A stretch of 64,000 nucleotides of DNA from contig JBBEAY010000002.1 of assembly GCA_040882605.1 (NCBI GenBank), positions 1 through 64,000 of the forward strand, written 5' to 3'. Under the pieces are notes generated by a model. That model saw only the letters and a list, made by a program, of their open reading frames with translations. It searched no databases and was not told the origin of the DNA. Shown here piece by piece: positions 16,357-23,751 of this stretch; position 1 is the stretch's first letter, and the number at the start of each line of letters is the position of its first letter. Source of the stretch: JAOUEA01 sp040882605 (GTDB taxonomy: Bacteria > Actinomycetota > UBA4738 > HRBIN12). Position numbers and translations under genes: made by a program.

Positions 16357-17883
16357 ATGGGCGCTCGCAGTATCGCTTCCATCGAGCGGAGTGCGCGCGG
16401 GTGTGCATGCAGCCGACGTGCGCGGAGCGCCCTCGGGGCCGCGATTTTCGTTGCCGTCCTCGTCACCGCGTCCACGACGACTCTGGCCGCCGGAGGCGTC
16501 GGGTCGCCCGGCTCCGACGGCGTCGGCGACAGCTACTTCCCGCTCTACGGCAATGGCGGGTACGACGTCGGGCACTACAACCTGAACATCCGCTACAGCC
16601 CTGGTTCCGACCGGCTCGTCGGAGACGCGACGATCACCGCGCAGGCCACGATGGACCTCTCTCGATTCAACCTCGACTTCGTGGGGCTGCAGATCGATTC
16701 CCTGACCGTCGATGGCGTCGACGCGACCTGGACCCGTGAGCAGCAGCACGAGCTTGTCGTCACGCCACCGCAGGCTCTGCTGCAGAACAGTACGTTCGTC
16801 GTGCGCGTCACCTACGCCGGCGTGCCGAAGAGGTTTACAGATCTCGTTTCCGGTGGGGTCGTCAGGACCGATGACGGTGCGCTCTTCATCGGGGAGCCCG
16901 AGGCTGCTGCCGCGTGGTTCCCGGTGAACGATCATCCGAGGGACAAGGCCACCTACCGCATCGACCTCACCGTGCCCGAACCGCTGAAGGCGATCTCGAA
17001 CGGACGCTTCCTCGGGCGTGCTCCGGCCGGCGCCGGCCGCACGACGTGGTCGTGGCAGGTGACCGACCCGATGGCGAGCTATCTCGCGACCGCCGCGATC
17101 GGCCGGTTCCGCATCGATCGCCGCGTCACCGACAGCGGCATCCGTGTGCTCGACGCCCTCGACCCGCGGGCCCCGAACGAGGCTCGCCTGGCGCTCCTGA
17201 AGGAAGAGCGCATCGTGCGCTTCCTCTCGAGGCAGTTCGGGCCGTATCCGTTCGACGACGTCGGTGGCATCGTCGAGTACCACCGACTGGGGTATGCCCT
17301 CGAGACGCAGACGCGCCCCGTGTACGACTCCAGCTTCTTCCCTGGCGTCAACACCTTCATCGTGACCCACGAGCTCGCGCACCAGTGGTTCGGCGACGTC
17401 GTGTCGATCGACGACTGGCAGCACATCTGGCTGAACGAGGGGTTCGCGACCTACGCAGAATGGCTGTGGGCGGATCGCCGGGGCCTCGCCACACCGCAGG
17501 CCATCTCGAGCTTCTACTGCAGGTACGTCCCCGCGAGCGATAGGTTCTGGAAGGTGCCGCCGGGCGATCCAGGCGTTGAGCGCCTCTTCGATCGCGCGGT
17601 GTACGTGCGGGGCGCGATGACACTGCAAGCCCTGAGGAAGGCCGTGGGTTCGGCCTCGTTCTTCGACATCCTGCGCACCTGGGTCGTGGATCAGAGGAAC
17701 GGCACGGGCAACACGGACCAGTTCATCCAGCTGGCCGAGAGCGTCTCGGGCATGCAGCTCGACGCCTTGTTCGACGAGTATCTGTTCACTCCCGCGAAGC
17801 CGGCGTGCGGGGGAGCGGCCCGTTCAAGTGGGATCGCGTCGGCGATCGATCAGCTCGTGGCCGAGTCGCATCTCCGTCGCTGA
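16357..17883 (+). CDS. Secreted M1-family zinc metallopeptidase (gluzincin)
   Basis: A 508-residue exported peptidase. After a signal segment (about 25-46) comes an N-terminal beta domain (about 60-245) and the M1 catalytic domain. The zinc site is complete: HELAH (His338, Glu339, His342) and Glu361 in NEGFATYAEW. The exopeptidase motif GAMEN of classical aminopeptidases is replaced by YALETQ, a change I recall in other secreted actinobacterial members, so amino-terminal specificity is uncertain. A strong GGAGGAG site lies before ATG 16357. It is a single gene with no clear partner. Confidence 0.9.
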   Translation: MGARSIASIERSARGCACSRRARSALGAAIFVAVLVTASTTTLAAGGVGSPGSDGVGDSYFPLYGNGGYDVGHYNLNIRYSPGSDRLVGDATITAQATMDLSRFNLDFVGLQIDSLTVDGVDATWTREQQHELVVTPPQALLQNSTFVVRVTYAGVPKRFTDLVSGGVVRTDDGALFIGEPEAAAAWFPVNDHPRDKATYRIDLTVPEPLKAISNGRFLGRAPAGAGRTTWSWQVTDPMASYLATAAIGRFRIDRRVTDSGIRVLDALDPRAPNEARLALLKEERIVRFLSRQFGPYPFDDVGGIVEYHRLGYALETQTRPVYDSSFFPGVNTFIVTHELAHQWFGDVVSIDDWQHIWLNEGFATYAEWLWADRRGLATPQAISSFYCRYVPASDRFWKVPPGDPGVERLFDRAVYVRGAMTLQALRKAVGSASFFDILRTWVVDQRNGTGNTDQFIQLAESVSGMQLDALFDEYLFTPAKPACGGAARSSGIASAIDQLVAESHLRR

Positions 17884-17895
17884 GGGGCTGCCCGA

Positions 17896-17924
17896 TTGAG
17901 GGATTTCCTGTTTTCCGCTAATAT
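17896..17924 (+). promoter_or_regulatory. Promoter of the second RHH/PIN pair
   Basis: TTGAGG (17896-17901), a 17-base spacer and TAATAT (17919-17924) form a good sigma-70-type promoter. The ATG at 17931 is 6 bases downstream, so the mRNA may be leaderless, although GGAGG sits between the -10 element and the start codon. Confidence 0.6.
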
Positions 17925-17930
17925 GGAGGC

Positions 17931-18176
17931 ATGACCGAGCGCAAGAAGGCGACCGTGTATCTCGATGAAGAGCTGCTTCGCGCGGCGAAGGTCATGGCTG
18001 CTCGCACCGATCGCAAGGACTACGAGGTTCTCGAGGCCGCGTTACGCCAGTACCTCGGCGTCGAGGTGCTCGAGAAGGTGTGGACGCGCAGCGATCTCAC
18101 CGAGGAAGAGGGCCTGAAGGTCGCATACGACGAACTCGACGCGATGCGGCGCCAGCGAGGCAACCGCCCGGAGTGA
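17931..18176 (+). CDS. Ribbon-helix-helix antitoxin-like protein
   Basis: An 81-residue protein opening with KKATVYLDEELLRAAKVMAA, a typical RHH strand and first helix, followed by DYEVLEAALRQYLGVEVLE as the second helix. The acidic tail (about 55-81) would contact a partner. It overlaps the next gene by 4 bases (GTGA). Together they form a likely type II toxin-antitoxin pair, separate from the VapBC pair 2 kb upstream and with a different PIN family. Confidence 0.82.
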   Translation: MTERKKATVYLDEELLRAAKVMAARTDRKDYEVLEAALRQYLGVEVLEKVWTRSDLTEEEGLKVAYDELDAMRRQRGNRPE

Positions 18177-18586
18177 TCAGAGCGGTCATCGACCCCGGCG
18201 TCCTCATCGCCGGGTTGATCACGCCCGGTGGCTTGCCCTCCGACATCATCCGCACCTGGAAGCAGGGTGTCTTCGAGCTCGTCGTCTCACCCCCGCTGCT
18301 CGATGAGCTGACCGTGACGCTTCTGCGGCCGAAGTTCCGGCGGTGGGTGAGCGAGAGCGACGCGGTGGCATTCGTCGAGGTGTTGCGGCTCTCCGCCGTC
18401 ATGGTCGAGGATCCTGCCGAGGTCGAACCCATCTCTCGAGATCCGAACGACGACTACCTCATCGCGCTCGCTCGCGAGGCCCGAGCGAACGTGCTCGTCT
18501 CGAGCGACGCCGATCTCACGTCGATCCACGGGAACGGTCCGCCGATCGTGACGCCGCGCCAGTTCCTGTCCTCGATCACACGTTGA
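18173..18586 (+). CDS. PIN-domain protein, probable toxin
   Basis: A 137-residue PIN protein of the COG1569 type. It opens with AVIDPGVLIAGLI (Asp7), where many relatives have Asn-Val after the Asp-Thr/Pro pair, and has SPPLLDELTVTL, DPNDDYLIALA and VSSDADL as the other acidic positions. The GTG start at 18173 is fixed by the GTGA overlap with the antitoxin stop. RNase activity is expected from the family; the target is unknown. Confidence 0.83.
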   Translation: MIRAVIDPGVLIAGLITPGGLPSDIIRTWKQGVFELVVSPPLLDELTVTLLRPKFRRWVSESDAVAFVEVLRLSAVMVEDPAEVEPISRDPNDDYLIALAREARANVLVSSDADLTSIHGNGPPIVTPRQFLSSITR

Positions 18587-18711
18587 GCGGGCGCCGGCGA
18601 GGCGTCGGCCTAACCCCTCGGGAACAGGTGTCGTATCTGTCCGTGTCGATTGATGCCCTTGATGGTCGGTCCGGAACCTTATGGCGACCGAGGCTTCGGT
18701 CGCAGAAGAGC

Positions 18712-18993
18712 TCAAGCGGCGAGGGGCTCAAGGAGGCTCGCTTCGAGCCTGATCGCGGCTTCGATCTGTGTGGGGTCGAGCTCGTGATCGGCGGCAAGCT
18801 CCGCGATCGATTCGCCGGCAGAGAAGCGACCGAACAGGTCCTCGACCCGGATCCCCGTGCCAGAGATCACGGGAGCGCCGAATGAGCGGTTGGGGTCGAC
18901 CACGACGACCCCTCCGCGTGCACTCGATGACCCAAGCCACCAACACTCGGCAAATCGGTCCTCCCCCCACTCGACCTCGCGCAGGTAACGCAT
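18712..18993 (-). pseudogene. C-terminal part of a DUF433-type antitoxin, 5' truncated
   Basis: Ninety-three residues from ATG 18993, matching the C-terminal half of the longer DUF433 proteins: an MRYLREVEWG segment, then GVVVVDPNRSFGAPVISG, RVEDLFGRFSAGESIAELA and a last helix. Relatives have about 100 more N-terminal residues forming a MerR-like helix-turn-helix. Here the homologous frame runs upstream only to about 19056, where the subtilase gene ends, so the DNA-binding half is missing. The usual partner, a DUF5615 PIN-like toxin, is not found downstream. It is probably a decaying remnant. Confidence 0.55.
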
Positions 18994-19055
18994 TACGGCT
19001 TCGGGGACGGGGCGATGCGTCCGCGCCACGGCGACGCGCTCGAGTTGCTGCCGGC

Positions 19056-19883
19056 CTAGATCTCCGGCTTCCCCCGACGAACGTTCCGCGCCAGCGCCAT
19101 CAGCACTGTCTTCGCCTGGAACGGGGTCAGTTCGGGGTGCTTGGCCAGGATCAGCGTGAGCACACCTGCTATGTGCGGCGCCGCGAACGAGTTCCCGGTG
19201 GCAACGATCGTCTTCCCCTCGAGCCATGGGACCTCGACGTCGATGCCGGGCGCGCCCCATTCCGCCGGCGGGGTGGGGTTGTAGTCGAACGCGAGCGGGT
19301 CGTCGACGTCCTCATGCGAGGCGACCGAGAACACCGAGGAATACTCCGCCGGGAAGCTTGGCCCCGGCATGTTGTTGATCGCGCACACGAGCATCACGCG
19401 GCGGAAGGCGGCCTCGTCGGCGATGCGATGGAACACCGAGTAGTAATCGCGTTTGCCGGTCGACAGCGACAGATTGATCACGCGCATGTCGTTGCGCAGT
19501 GCCCATCGAAGCCCGGCCGCGAACACGAAGCCCTTGCCGGTGAGCTTGCCTCCGAGCACCCGCACGCTGTGGATCTCGCAGTCGGGGGCCATCTTGCGGA
19601 TGATGCCGGCGCAGGCGGTGCCGTGGCCGAACAGATCCTCGTGAGGGCCGTCGGTGAAGCGCACGTTGCCCGGCGCCTCAGGGTCGAAGTCGACCGCCAC
19701 TGCGCCCTCCACGGTTCGCACCCACGGGTGGTCTGCGTCGATGCCGGAATCGAGCACGGCGACCTTCACGCCCTCGCCGGTGCTGCCGCCCCATGCCCAA
19801 TCGGGCGTGATGTCGTGGGGGACGCCGATGTCGACCTGTTTGAGCGCGCCCGGCTGGAACGCCCACGACCACGCCGGTCGCAC
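19056..19883 (-). CDS. Cytosolic subtilisin-like serine protease (S8)
   Basis: A compact 275-residue subtilase with the full catalytic set: Asp45 in VAVLDSGID, His87 in GHGTACAGI, oxyanion Asn170 or Asn171 in CAINN, and Ser222 in GNSFAAPHIAG. There is no signal peptide and no inhibitory propeptide, so it should be intracellular like Bacillus IspA or the proteases of some peptide-maturation systems. Start GTG 19883 is 2 bases from the stop of the GAF gene, so they form an operon. A repeat-peptide gene is divergent from that operon and could encode a substrate; this is inference. Confidence 0.88.
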   Translation of the reverse strand: MRPAWSWAFQPGALKQVDIGVPHDITPDWAWGGSTGEGVKVAVLDSGIDADHPWVRTVEGAVAVDFDPEAPGNVRFTDGPHEDLFGHGTACAGIIRKMAPDCEIHSVRVLGGKLTGKGFVFAAGLRWALRNDMRVINLSLSTGKRDYYSVFHRIADEAAFRRVMLVCAINNMPGPSFPAEYSSVFSVASHEDVDDPLAFDYNPTPPAEWGAPGIDVEVPWLEGKTIVATGNSFAAPHIAGVLTLILAKHPELTPFQAKTVLMALARNVRRGKPEI

Positions 19884-19885
19884 GC

Positions 19886-20647
19886 CTAGCCTCGGTTCCC
19901 TTGCGCGTACATCAGGAACGTGTAGAGCAGGTCGGTCGCGGCCTGGCGCTCCTTGGGCCCGAGGGCGCCGATCTCCGCGAAGAGGTCGAGCATCTCGGCG
20001 TACTCGCGAGCCGGACCCCGGGTGTTCTCGGCGATCCGTTCCAGAGCCGCCTGCAGGTCGCCGCTCTCGGCCGCGCGCGCTGCCGCCTTGAACATGACCC
20101 GGCCGAAGGTGCGGAACAGGCGGGTGGTCTCGATCGCGACCGCCGCCTGGCGCGCGAGCGTGGACACGAGCCGTGATTCGTCGTGCGCGCCTTCCCTGCC
20201 CTCGGGAGCGTCGAGGATCTCCATCACACCCATGACGCCCGCGTCGGTCTCGAGCGGGATCGCGAACACGGTCGCCGGCGTGTAGCCGGTCGCCTCGGCG
20301 ATGTCACGCGCGAACCGCGGGTCGCTCGGCGCGTCGGAGATGGAGATCGATTGACCCGACGACAAGGCCCATCCGGCGATGCCCTTGCCGGCGTCCATCT
20401 CCATGCCGACGACCTGATCGCCGGCCGCGCCCGAGGCCGCGATGAACGTCAGGATCTCCCGGTTCGGATCGAACGAGGCGATCGAGGCAGCCTTCGCGCC
20501 GGTCACCTCGCGCACCGTCTCGACGATCCAGTCCAACAGCTCCTGATACGCCGGAGGTTTGATCGCCGGCCCCAAGTTCGACGCGGCCTCGGCGAGCTGC
20601 ATGAAGAGGTCGGGGCGATCGGGGGCCGAGCCGGCGTCGTCGCTCAT
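19886..20647 (-). CDS. GAF-domain protein co-transcribed with the subtilase
   Basis: A 253-residue soluble protein. A GAF domain covers about 20-180 (VTGAKAASIASFDP, GKGIAGWALSSGQSISISDA, GVMGVMEILDA) and a helical tail of about 75 residues follows. It has no output domain such as GGDEF, kinase or HTH, so it may sense a small molecule and act by protein contact. ATG 20647 follows TAGCAT (20660-20655 on minus) by 7 bases, giving a leaderless start and ruling out the longer upstream start. It leads the two-gene operon with the subtilase. Confidence 0.85.
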   Translation of the reverse strand: MSDDAGSAPDRPDLFMQLAEAASNLGPAIKPPAYQELLDWIVETVREVTGAKAASIASFDPNREILTFIAASGAAGDQVVGMEMDAGKGIAGWALSSGQSISISDAPSDPRFARDIAEATGYTPATVFAIPLETDAGVMGVMEILDAPEGREGAHDESRLVSTLARQAAVAIETTRLFRTFGRVMFKAAARAAESGDLQAALERIAENTRGPAREYAEMLDLFAEIGALGPKERQAATDLLYTFLMYAQGNRG

Positions 20648-20810
20648 CGCGCGGATGCTACAAGCCATCGTCCGGGCGGCGAAAGGGTGTCGTCAATCGG
20701 ACAGCTCGAGAGTCGTGTGCCTGACAGTCGTCGCGGGTTGCGTGAAGCATGATGCAGGGGTCAGGATGAGCCCCAGAAGAGAGGGCTCCCACCCAGAAGG
20801 AGGGTCGGAA

Positions 20811-21092
20811 ATGTCAGACCAGGAGATCCGCGAAGGCGCTGAGGACGACACCGAGGGGCAGAAGGTGACGCGTCCCAAGCTCGCAGAGGACGACACCGAG
20901 GGGCAGAAGGTCACGCGCCCCAAGCTCGCAGAGGACGACACCGAGGGCCACAAGGTGACGCGCCCCAAGCTCGACGAGGACGACACCGAGGGCCACAAGG
21001 TGACGCGTCCCAAGCTCGACGAGGACGACACCGAGGGGCAGCAGCTCCGCGGCAAGCTCCTCGACGAGAGCGGCGACAACCTCGCGCTGTAG
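20811..21092 (+). CDS. Repeat peptide: four and a half copies of a 15-residue unit
   Basis: A 93-residue protein unlike any family I recognise. A 10-residue leader-like start is followed by four units of EDDTEGxKVTRPKL(A/D), with x Gln in units 1-2 and His in units 3-4, then a degenerate fifth unit and a tail ending DNLAL. Differences between neighbouring DNA copies are mostly synonymous (units 1 and 2 differ at two silent sites, 3 and 4 at one), which argues that the peptide is translated and under selection. A strong AGAAGGAGGG site precedes ATG 20811 and a terminator follows. It is very hydrophilic, with alternating acidic and basic patches, and has no Cys. It could be a precursor processed at each repeat or a disordered binding protein. 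Confidence 0.8.
   Translation: MSDQEIREGAEDDTEGQKVTRPKLAEDDTEGQKVTRPKLAEDDTEGHKVTRPKLDEDDTEGHKVTRPKLDEDDTEGQQLRGKLLDESGDNLAL
20841..21065. repeat. 45-base tandem repeat array in the repeat-peptide gene
   Basis: Units start at 20841, 20886, 20931 and 20976; a diverged fifth starts at 21021. Unit length is exactly 45 bases and keeps the frame. Sequence divergence is small and mainly at third codon positions. Confidence 0.92.
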
Positions 21093-21115
21093 TACGCATC
21101 ATCTGCCACAGGCAG

Positions 21116-21148
21116 AAGGGCCGCCTCCGGGCGGCCTTTCGCTTTTCC
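21116..21148 (+). terminator. Intrinsic terminator after the repeat-peptide gene
   Basis: GGCCGCC-TCCG-GGCGGCC forms a perfect stem, extended by a G-T pair and two A-T pairs to 10 pairs, and is followed by TTTCGCTTTT. It lies between convergent genes. Confidence 0.8.
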
Positions 21149-21158
21149 AGCGTTATCG

Positions 21159-22847
21159 CTATGCGTGTCCTAGCTCTTCGACGGAACTCGTGATCGCGAG
21201 CCGATTCGAGATGGCGGCCAGCAGAGTCGTCGAGATACGCGGGCCTTCGTTGATGATGCGTAGGAAGTCCTCGCCCGGGATGCGGAACAGCGTCGTGTCG
21301 CCGACCGCGGTGACGGTGGCCGTTCGAGGACGCTTCTCGAGCAGGCCGATCTCGCCGAAGTAGTCGCCCTCGCCGAGCCTCGCCACGACGCGCGCCGGCG
21401 CACCGCCCTCGTCCACGCTCACTTCGACATCTCCGGCAACAACCGCGAAGAGGTCGTCGGGCTCGTCACCCTCACGGATCACGACAGCGCCGGCCGACAC
21501 ACGCTCTTCCGTGCCGACGGCCGCCAACGCCTCGAGCTGTGCCGTGGTGGCGGCCTCGAAGATGCCGAGCCGCTCGAGCAACGCCACCCGCGGCGCGAGC
21601 TCAGACGCGCGGGCGGCGGCGCGGGCATCGAGCCGCCGAGCCATCGGAAGCATCGCGACCGTGAGCACGAGCAGCACTCCGCCCGCCAGCGCCGTCGCGA
21701 CGCCGAGGCCGAACACGTCGATCGTGATCGGGGCGGCGAGAGAGCCGAGCGCCGTGCCCGCCACCGTCGCGGCGCCGAGGATGCCGAAGACGCTTCCGAT
21801 GCGTTCCTCGGGCACGACCCGTTGCAGGGTAGTGGTGCTGACGACGTCGGCGATGATCACCGCGGCGCCCTCGATCGTGAGCAGCAGATAGACGGCGACG
21901 GGCGCATGCACGACCGAGAGCACCGTGAGCGGGATGCCCGCGACCAGCACCGAGATGGCGAGGATGCCCGACGTGTGGCTGCGCGAGGCGAGCTTTCCGG
22001 CGGCAGCCGTGGCGAGGATCCCACCGATACCCGGTGCCGCGAACAGCAGGCCTGTCGCGTCGAGGTCGAAGCCAAGGAAGTCCTCGGTGATCGGCCCGAA
22101 GAGCACGATCTCCTGCCCGAACGTGAAGCCGAACGCGATCGAGAGTCCCACGAGCAGCATGGCCTCGTGCGACGCCTTGATCGCCCGCACGCCGGCGACC
22201 ATGCGCGATCGCAGGGTCGACTCCACCTCGACCTCGCCGACCTTTCCTCGCACGTGGATCCGCGTCACGAGGAACGCGGAGACCAGGAACGTGAGCCCGT
22301 TCGCTGCGAAGGCGACGGGCGGGTCGCCGAGCAGTAGCAAGAGCGCCGACAGGGCCGGACCGAACGCAAGGGCGAAGTTGTCGATCGTGCCCGAGAGCGC
22401 GTTGGCCGCGGCGAGGTCGTCCTCGGTCACGACCGACGGGGTGATCGCGGTGACCGCCGGGTAGTAGGGGGCGGAGAACGAGTTGTTGACGAAGGCGATC
22501 GCGATCGCGGTGACGACGGCCGTCGTGGAGTCCGACATCGCCACGACGGTGAGCACACCCATCAGAGCCGCCCGCGCGAGGTCCGAGACGATCATGACCT
22601 TCCGCCGGTCGAACCGGTCGGCGATCGCACCGCCGATCGGCCCGAACAATATGTAGGGAAGCAGGCGCACGACCGCGGCAACCCCGATCCACGCCGTCGA
22701 CCCGGTCGCGTCGAGGATGTAGATGATGCTCGCGGCCGCGTACAGCCAGTTGCCGGTCTCGGAGATCGCGAGCCCACCCAACAGGAAGCGGTAGTCGCGG
22801 TGGGAGAGTGCGGCGCGGAACATGCCCTCTCGCGCCCGTTCGCTCAT
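21159..22847 (-). CDS. MFS transporter fused to a C-terminal cyclic-nucleotide-binding domain (second copy)
   Basis: A 562-residue fusion with the same plan as 12173-13879: a 12-helix facilitator (about 10-415, loop motif ADRFDRRKVM) and a cNMP domain (about 430-545, GDYFGEIGLLEKRPRTATV). The two are clear paralogues but well diverged. It converges on the repeat-peptide gene across a terminator. ATG 22847 is the only well-placed start. Substrate unknown. A cytosolic nucleotide sensor on a facilitator suggests a signal-controlled efflux pump, which is inference. Confidence 0.9.
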   Translation of the reverse strand: MSERAREGMFRAALSHRDYRFLLGGLAISETGNWLYAAASIIYILDATGSTAWIGVAAVVRLLPYILFGPIGGAIADRFDRRKVMIVSDLARAALMGVLTVVAMSDSTTAVVTAIAIAFVNNSFSAPYYPAVTAITPSVVTEDDLAAANALSGTIDNFALAFGPALSALLLLLGDPPVAFAANGLTFLVSAFLVTRIHVRGKVGEVEVESTLRSRMVAGVRAIKASHEAMLLVGLSIAFGFTFGQEIVLFGPITEDFLGFDLDATGLLFAAPGIGGILATAAAGKLASRSHTSGILAISVLVAGIPLTVLSVVHAPVAVYLLLTIEGAAVIIADVVSTTTLQRVVPEERIGSVFGILGAATVAGTALGSLAAPITIDVFGLGVATALAGGVLLVLTVAMLPMARRLDARAAARASELAPRVALLERLGIFEAATTAQLEALAAVGTEERVSAGAVVIREGDEPDDLFAVVAGDVEVSVDEGGAPARVVARLGEGDYFGEIGLLEKRPRTATVTAVGDTTLFRIPGEDFLRIINEGPRISTTLLAAISNRLAITSSVEELGHA

Positions 22848-22997
22848 CGCCCAGGGTTATCCGCTAGGGACATCGTGGTGTCAAGCGTGGCTTTACAAGT
22901 GGAACCGCTCGGGCATACCGTATCGCCGGAACGGAACCCACCCGCCGAGGGCTGCTTCCCCCCCTCACGAAGTGCCCGCGGGAAAGGAGTCACCGTC

Positions 22998-23696
22998 ATG
23001 AGGCGAGTCCTCGTGTTCCTCGCCGTCGTCGCTGTCGCCGTTTCGATGGGCGTACCAGCGGCGGCCGGTGGTGGTGGCGGCGATGCCGCCAGGAAGCTGT
23101 ACCCCCCTGATGCCGAGCCATTCGGCCTGAGCTATGCGGAATGGCAGGGGGCGTACCAGATCTGGCTCAACGAGATCCCGGCGCCCGAGAATCCGATCGC
23201 CGATCCGGCGAGCCCGCTCAACTGCGCGGAGCAGCGCGGGGGCAAGGTCGTCTTCCTCGGCCCGGCGGGGGCGGATTGCACCGTGTCAGACGAGGCGGCG
23301 CTCGTTGTGACGTCGGCGTTCGGCTTCTGGGAGTGCTCGACGGCAGAGGGTCTCGGCGACACATGGGCGGAGCTCCGCTCGTGCGCGCGCAACAACTTCG
23401 CTCGTGACCTCGACCCCGACATCTTCCACCAGAGCGTCTACATCGACGGGAAGCGTCTCCGCCACCAGCGGGACTGGGTCGACCTGACGCCGGGCGAGAT
23501 CATCGACTTCCCCGACCCGAACATCTGGAACGCCGAACCGGGGTTGAGCAAGTCGGTGACGAAGGGATTCCTGTTCATCCTGCGACCCTTGAGCGAAGGA
23601 AGGCATCGCATCGTCATCGATGTCCAGGCCGATGTGATCAGCGATGACGTGTTCCACTTCGTTTGGAAACTGCACGTCGTCGACGAGGACGACTAG
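22998..23696 (+). CDS. Secreted protein of unknown function
   Basis: A 232-residue exported protein with signal peptide MRRVLVFLAVVAVAVSMGVP and probable cleavage near AAAGG. The mature part starts YPPDAEPFGLSYAEWQGAYQ and has four Cys residues (in NCAEQ, DCTVSD, ECSTAE and SCARN) that could form two disulfides. The end (KGFLFILRPLSEGRHRIVID) reads as beta strands. I recall similar 'SYxEWxxxWWxW' openings in secreted proteins of other bacteria but cannot name a family. A GGAAAGGAG site fixes ATG 22998. It ends at a strong convergent hairpin. Confidence 0.82.
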   Translation: MRRVLVFLAVVAVAVSMGVPAAAGGGGGDAARKLYPPDAEPFGLSYAEWQGAYQIWLNEIPAPENPIADPASPLNCAEQRGGKVVFLGPAGADCTVSDEAALVVTSAFGFWECSTAEGLGDTWAELRSCARNNFARDLDPDIFHQSVYIDGKRLRHQRDWVDLTPGEIIDFPDPNIWNAEPGLSKSVTKGFLFILRPLSEGRHRIVIDVQADVISDDVFHFVWKLHVVDEDD

Positions 23697-23704
23697 CGAC
23701 CCGA

Positions 23705-23751
23705 ACCGGGTGCGCCGCCCGTTATCCCTCAGCTCGGGCGGCGCACCCGGT
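23705..23751. terminator. 17-base-pair hairpin between convergent genes
   Basis: Arms 23705-23721 and 23735-23751 are perfectly complementary with a 13-base loop. There is no T-run on either side. The right arm also codes for the last residues (RVRRPS region) of the minus-strand glycosyltransferase, whose stop codon lies in the loop. It probably stops transcription from both sides. Confidence 0.7.

Noticed and set aside
20841..21065. CRISPR array
   Set aside because: The repeats are directly adjacent, without spacers, keep a reading frame and vary at third codon positions.
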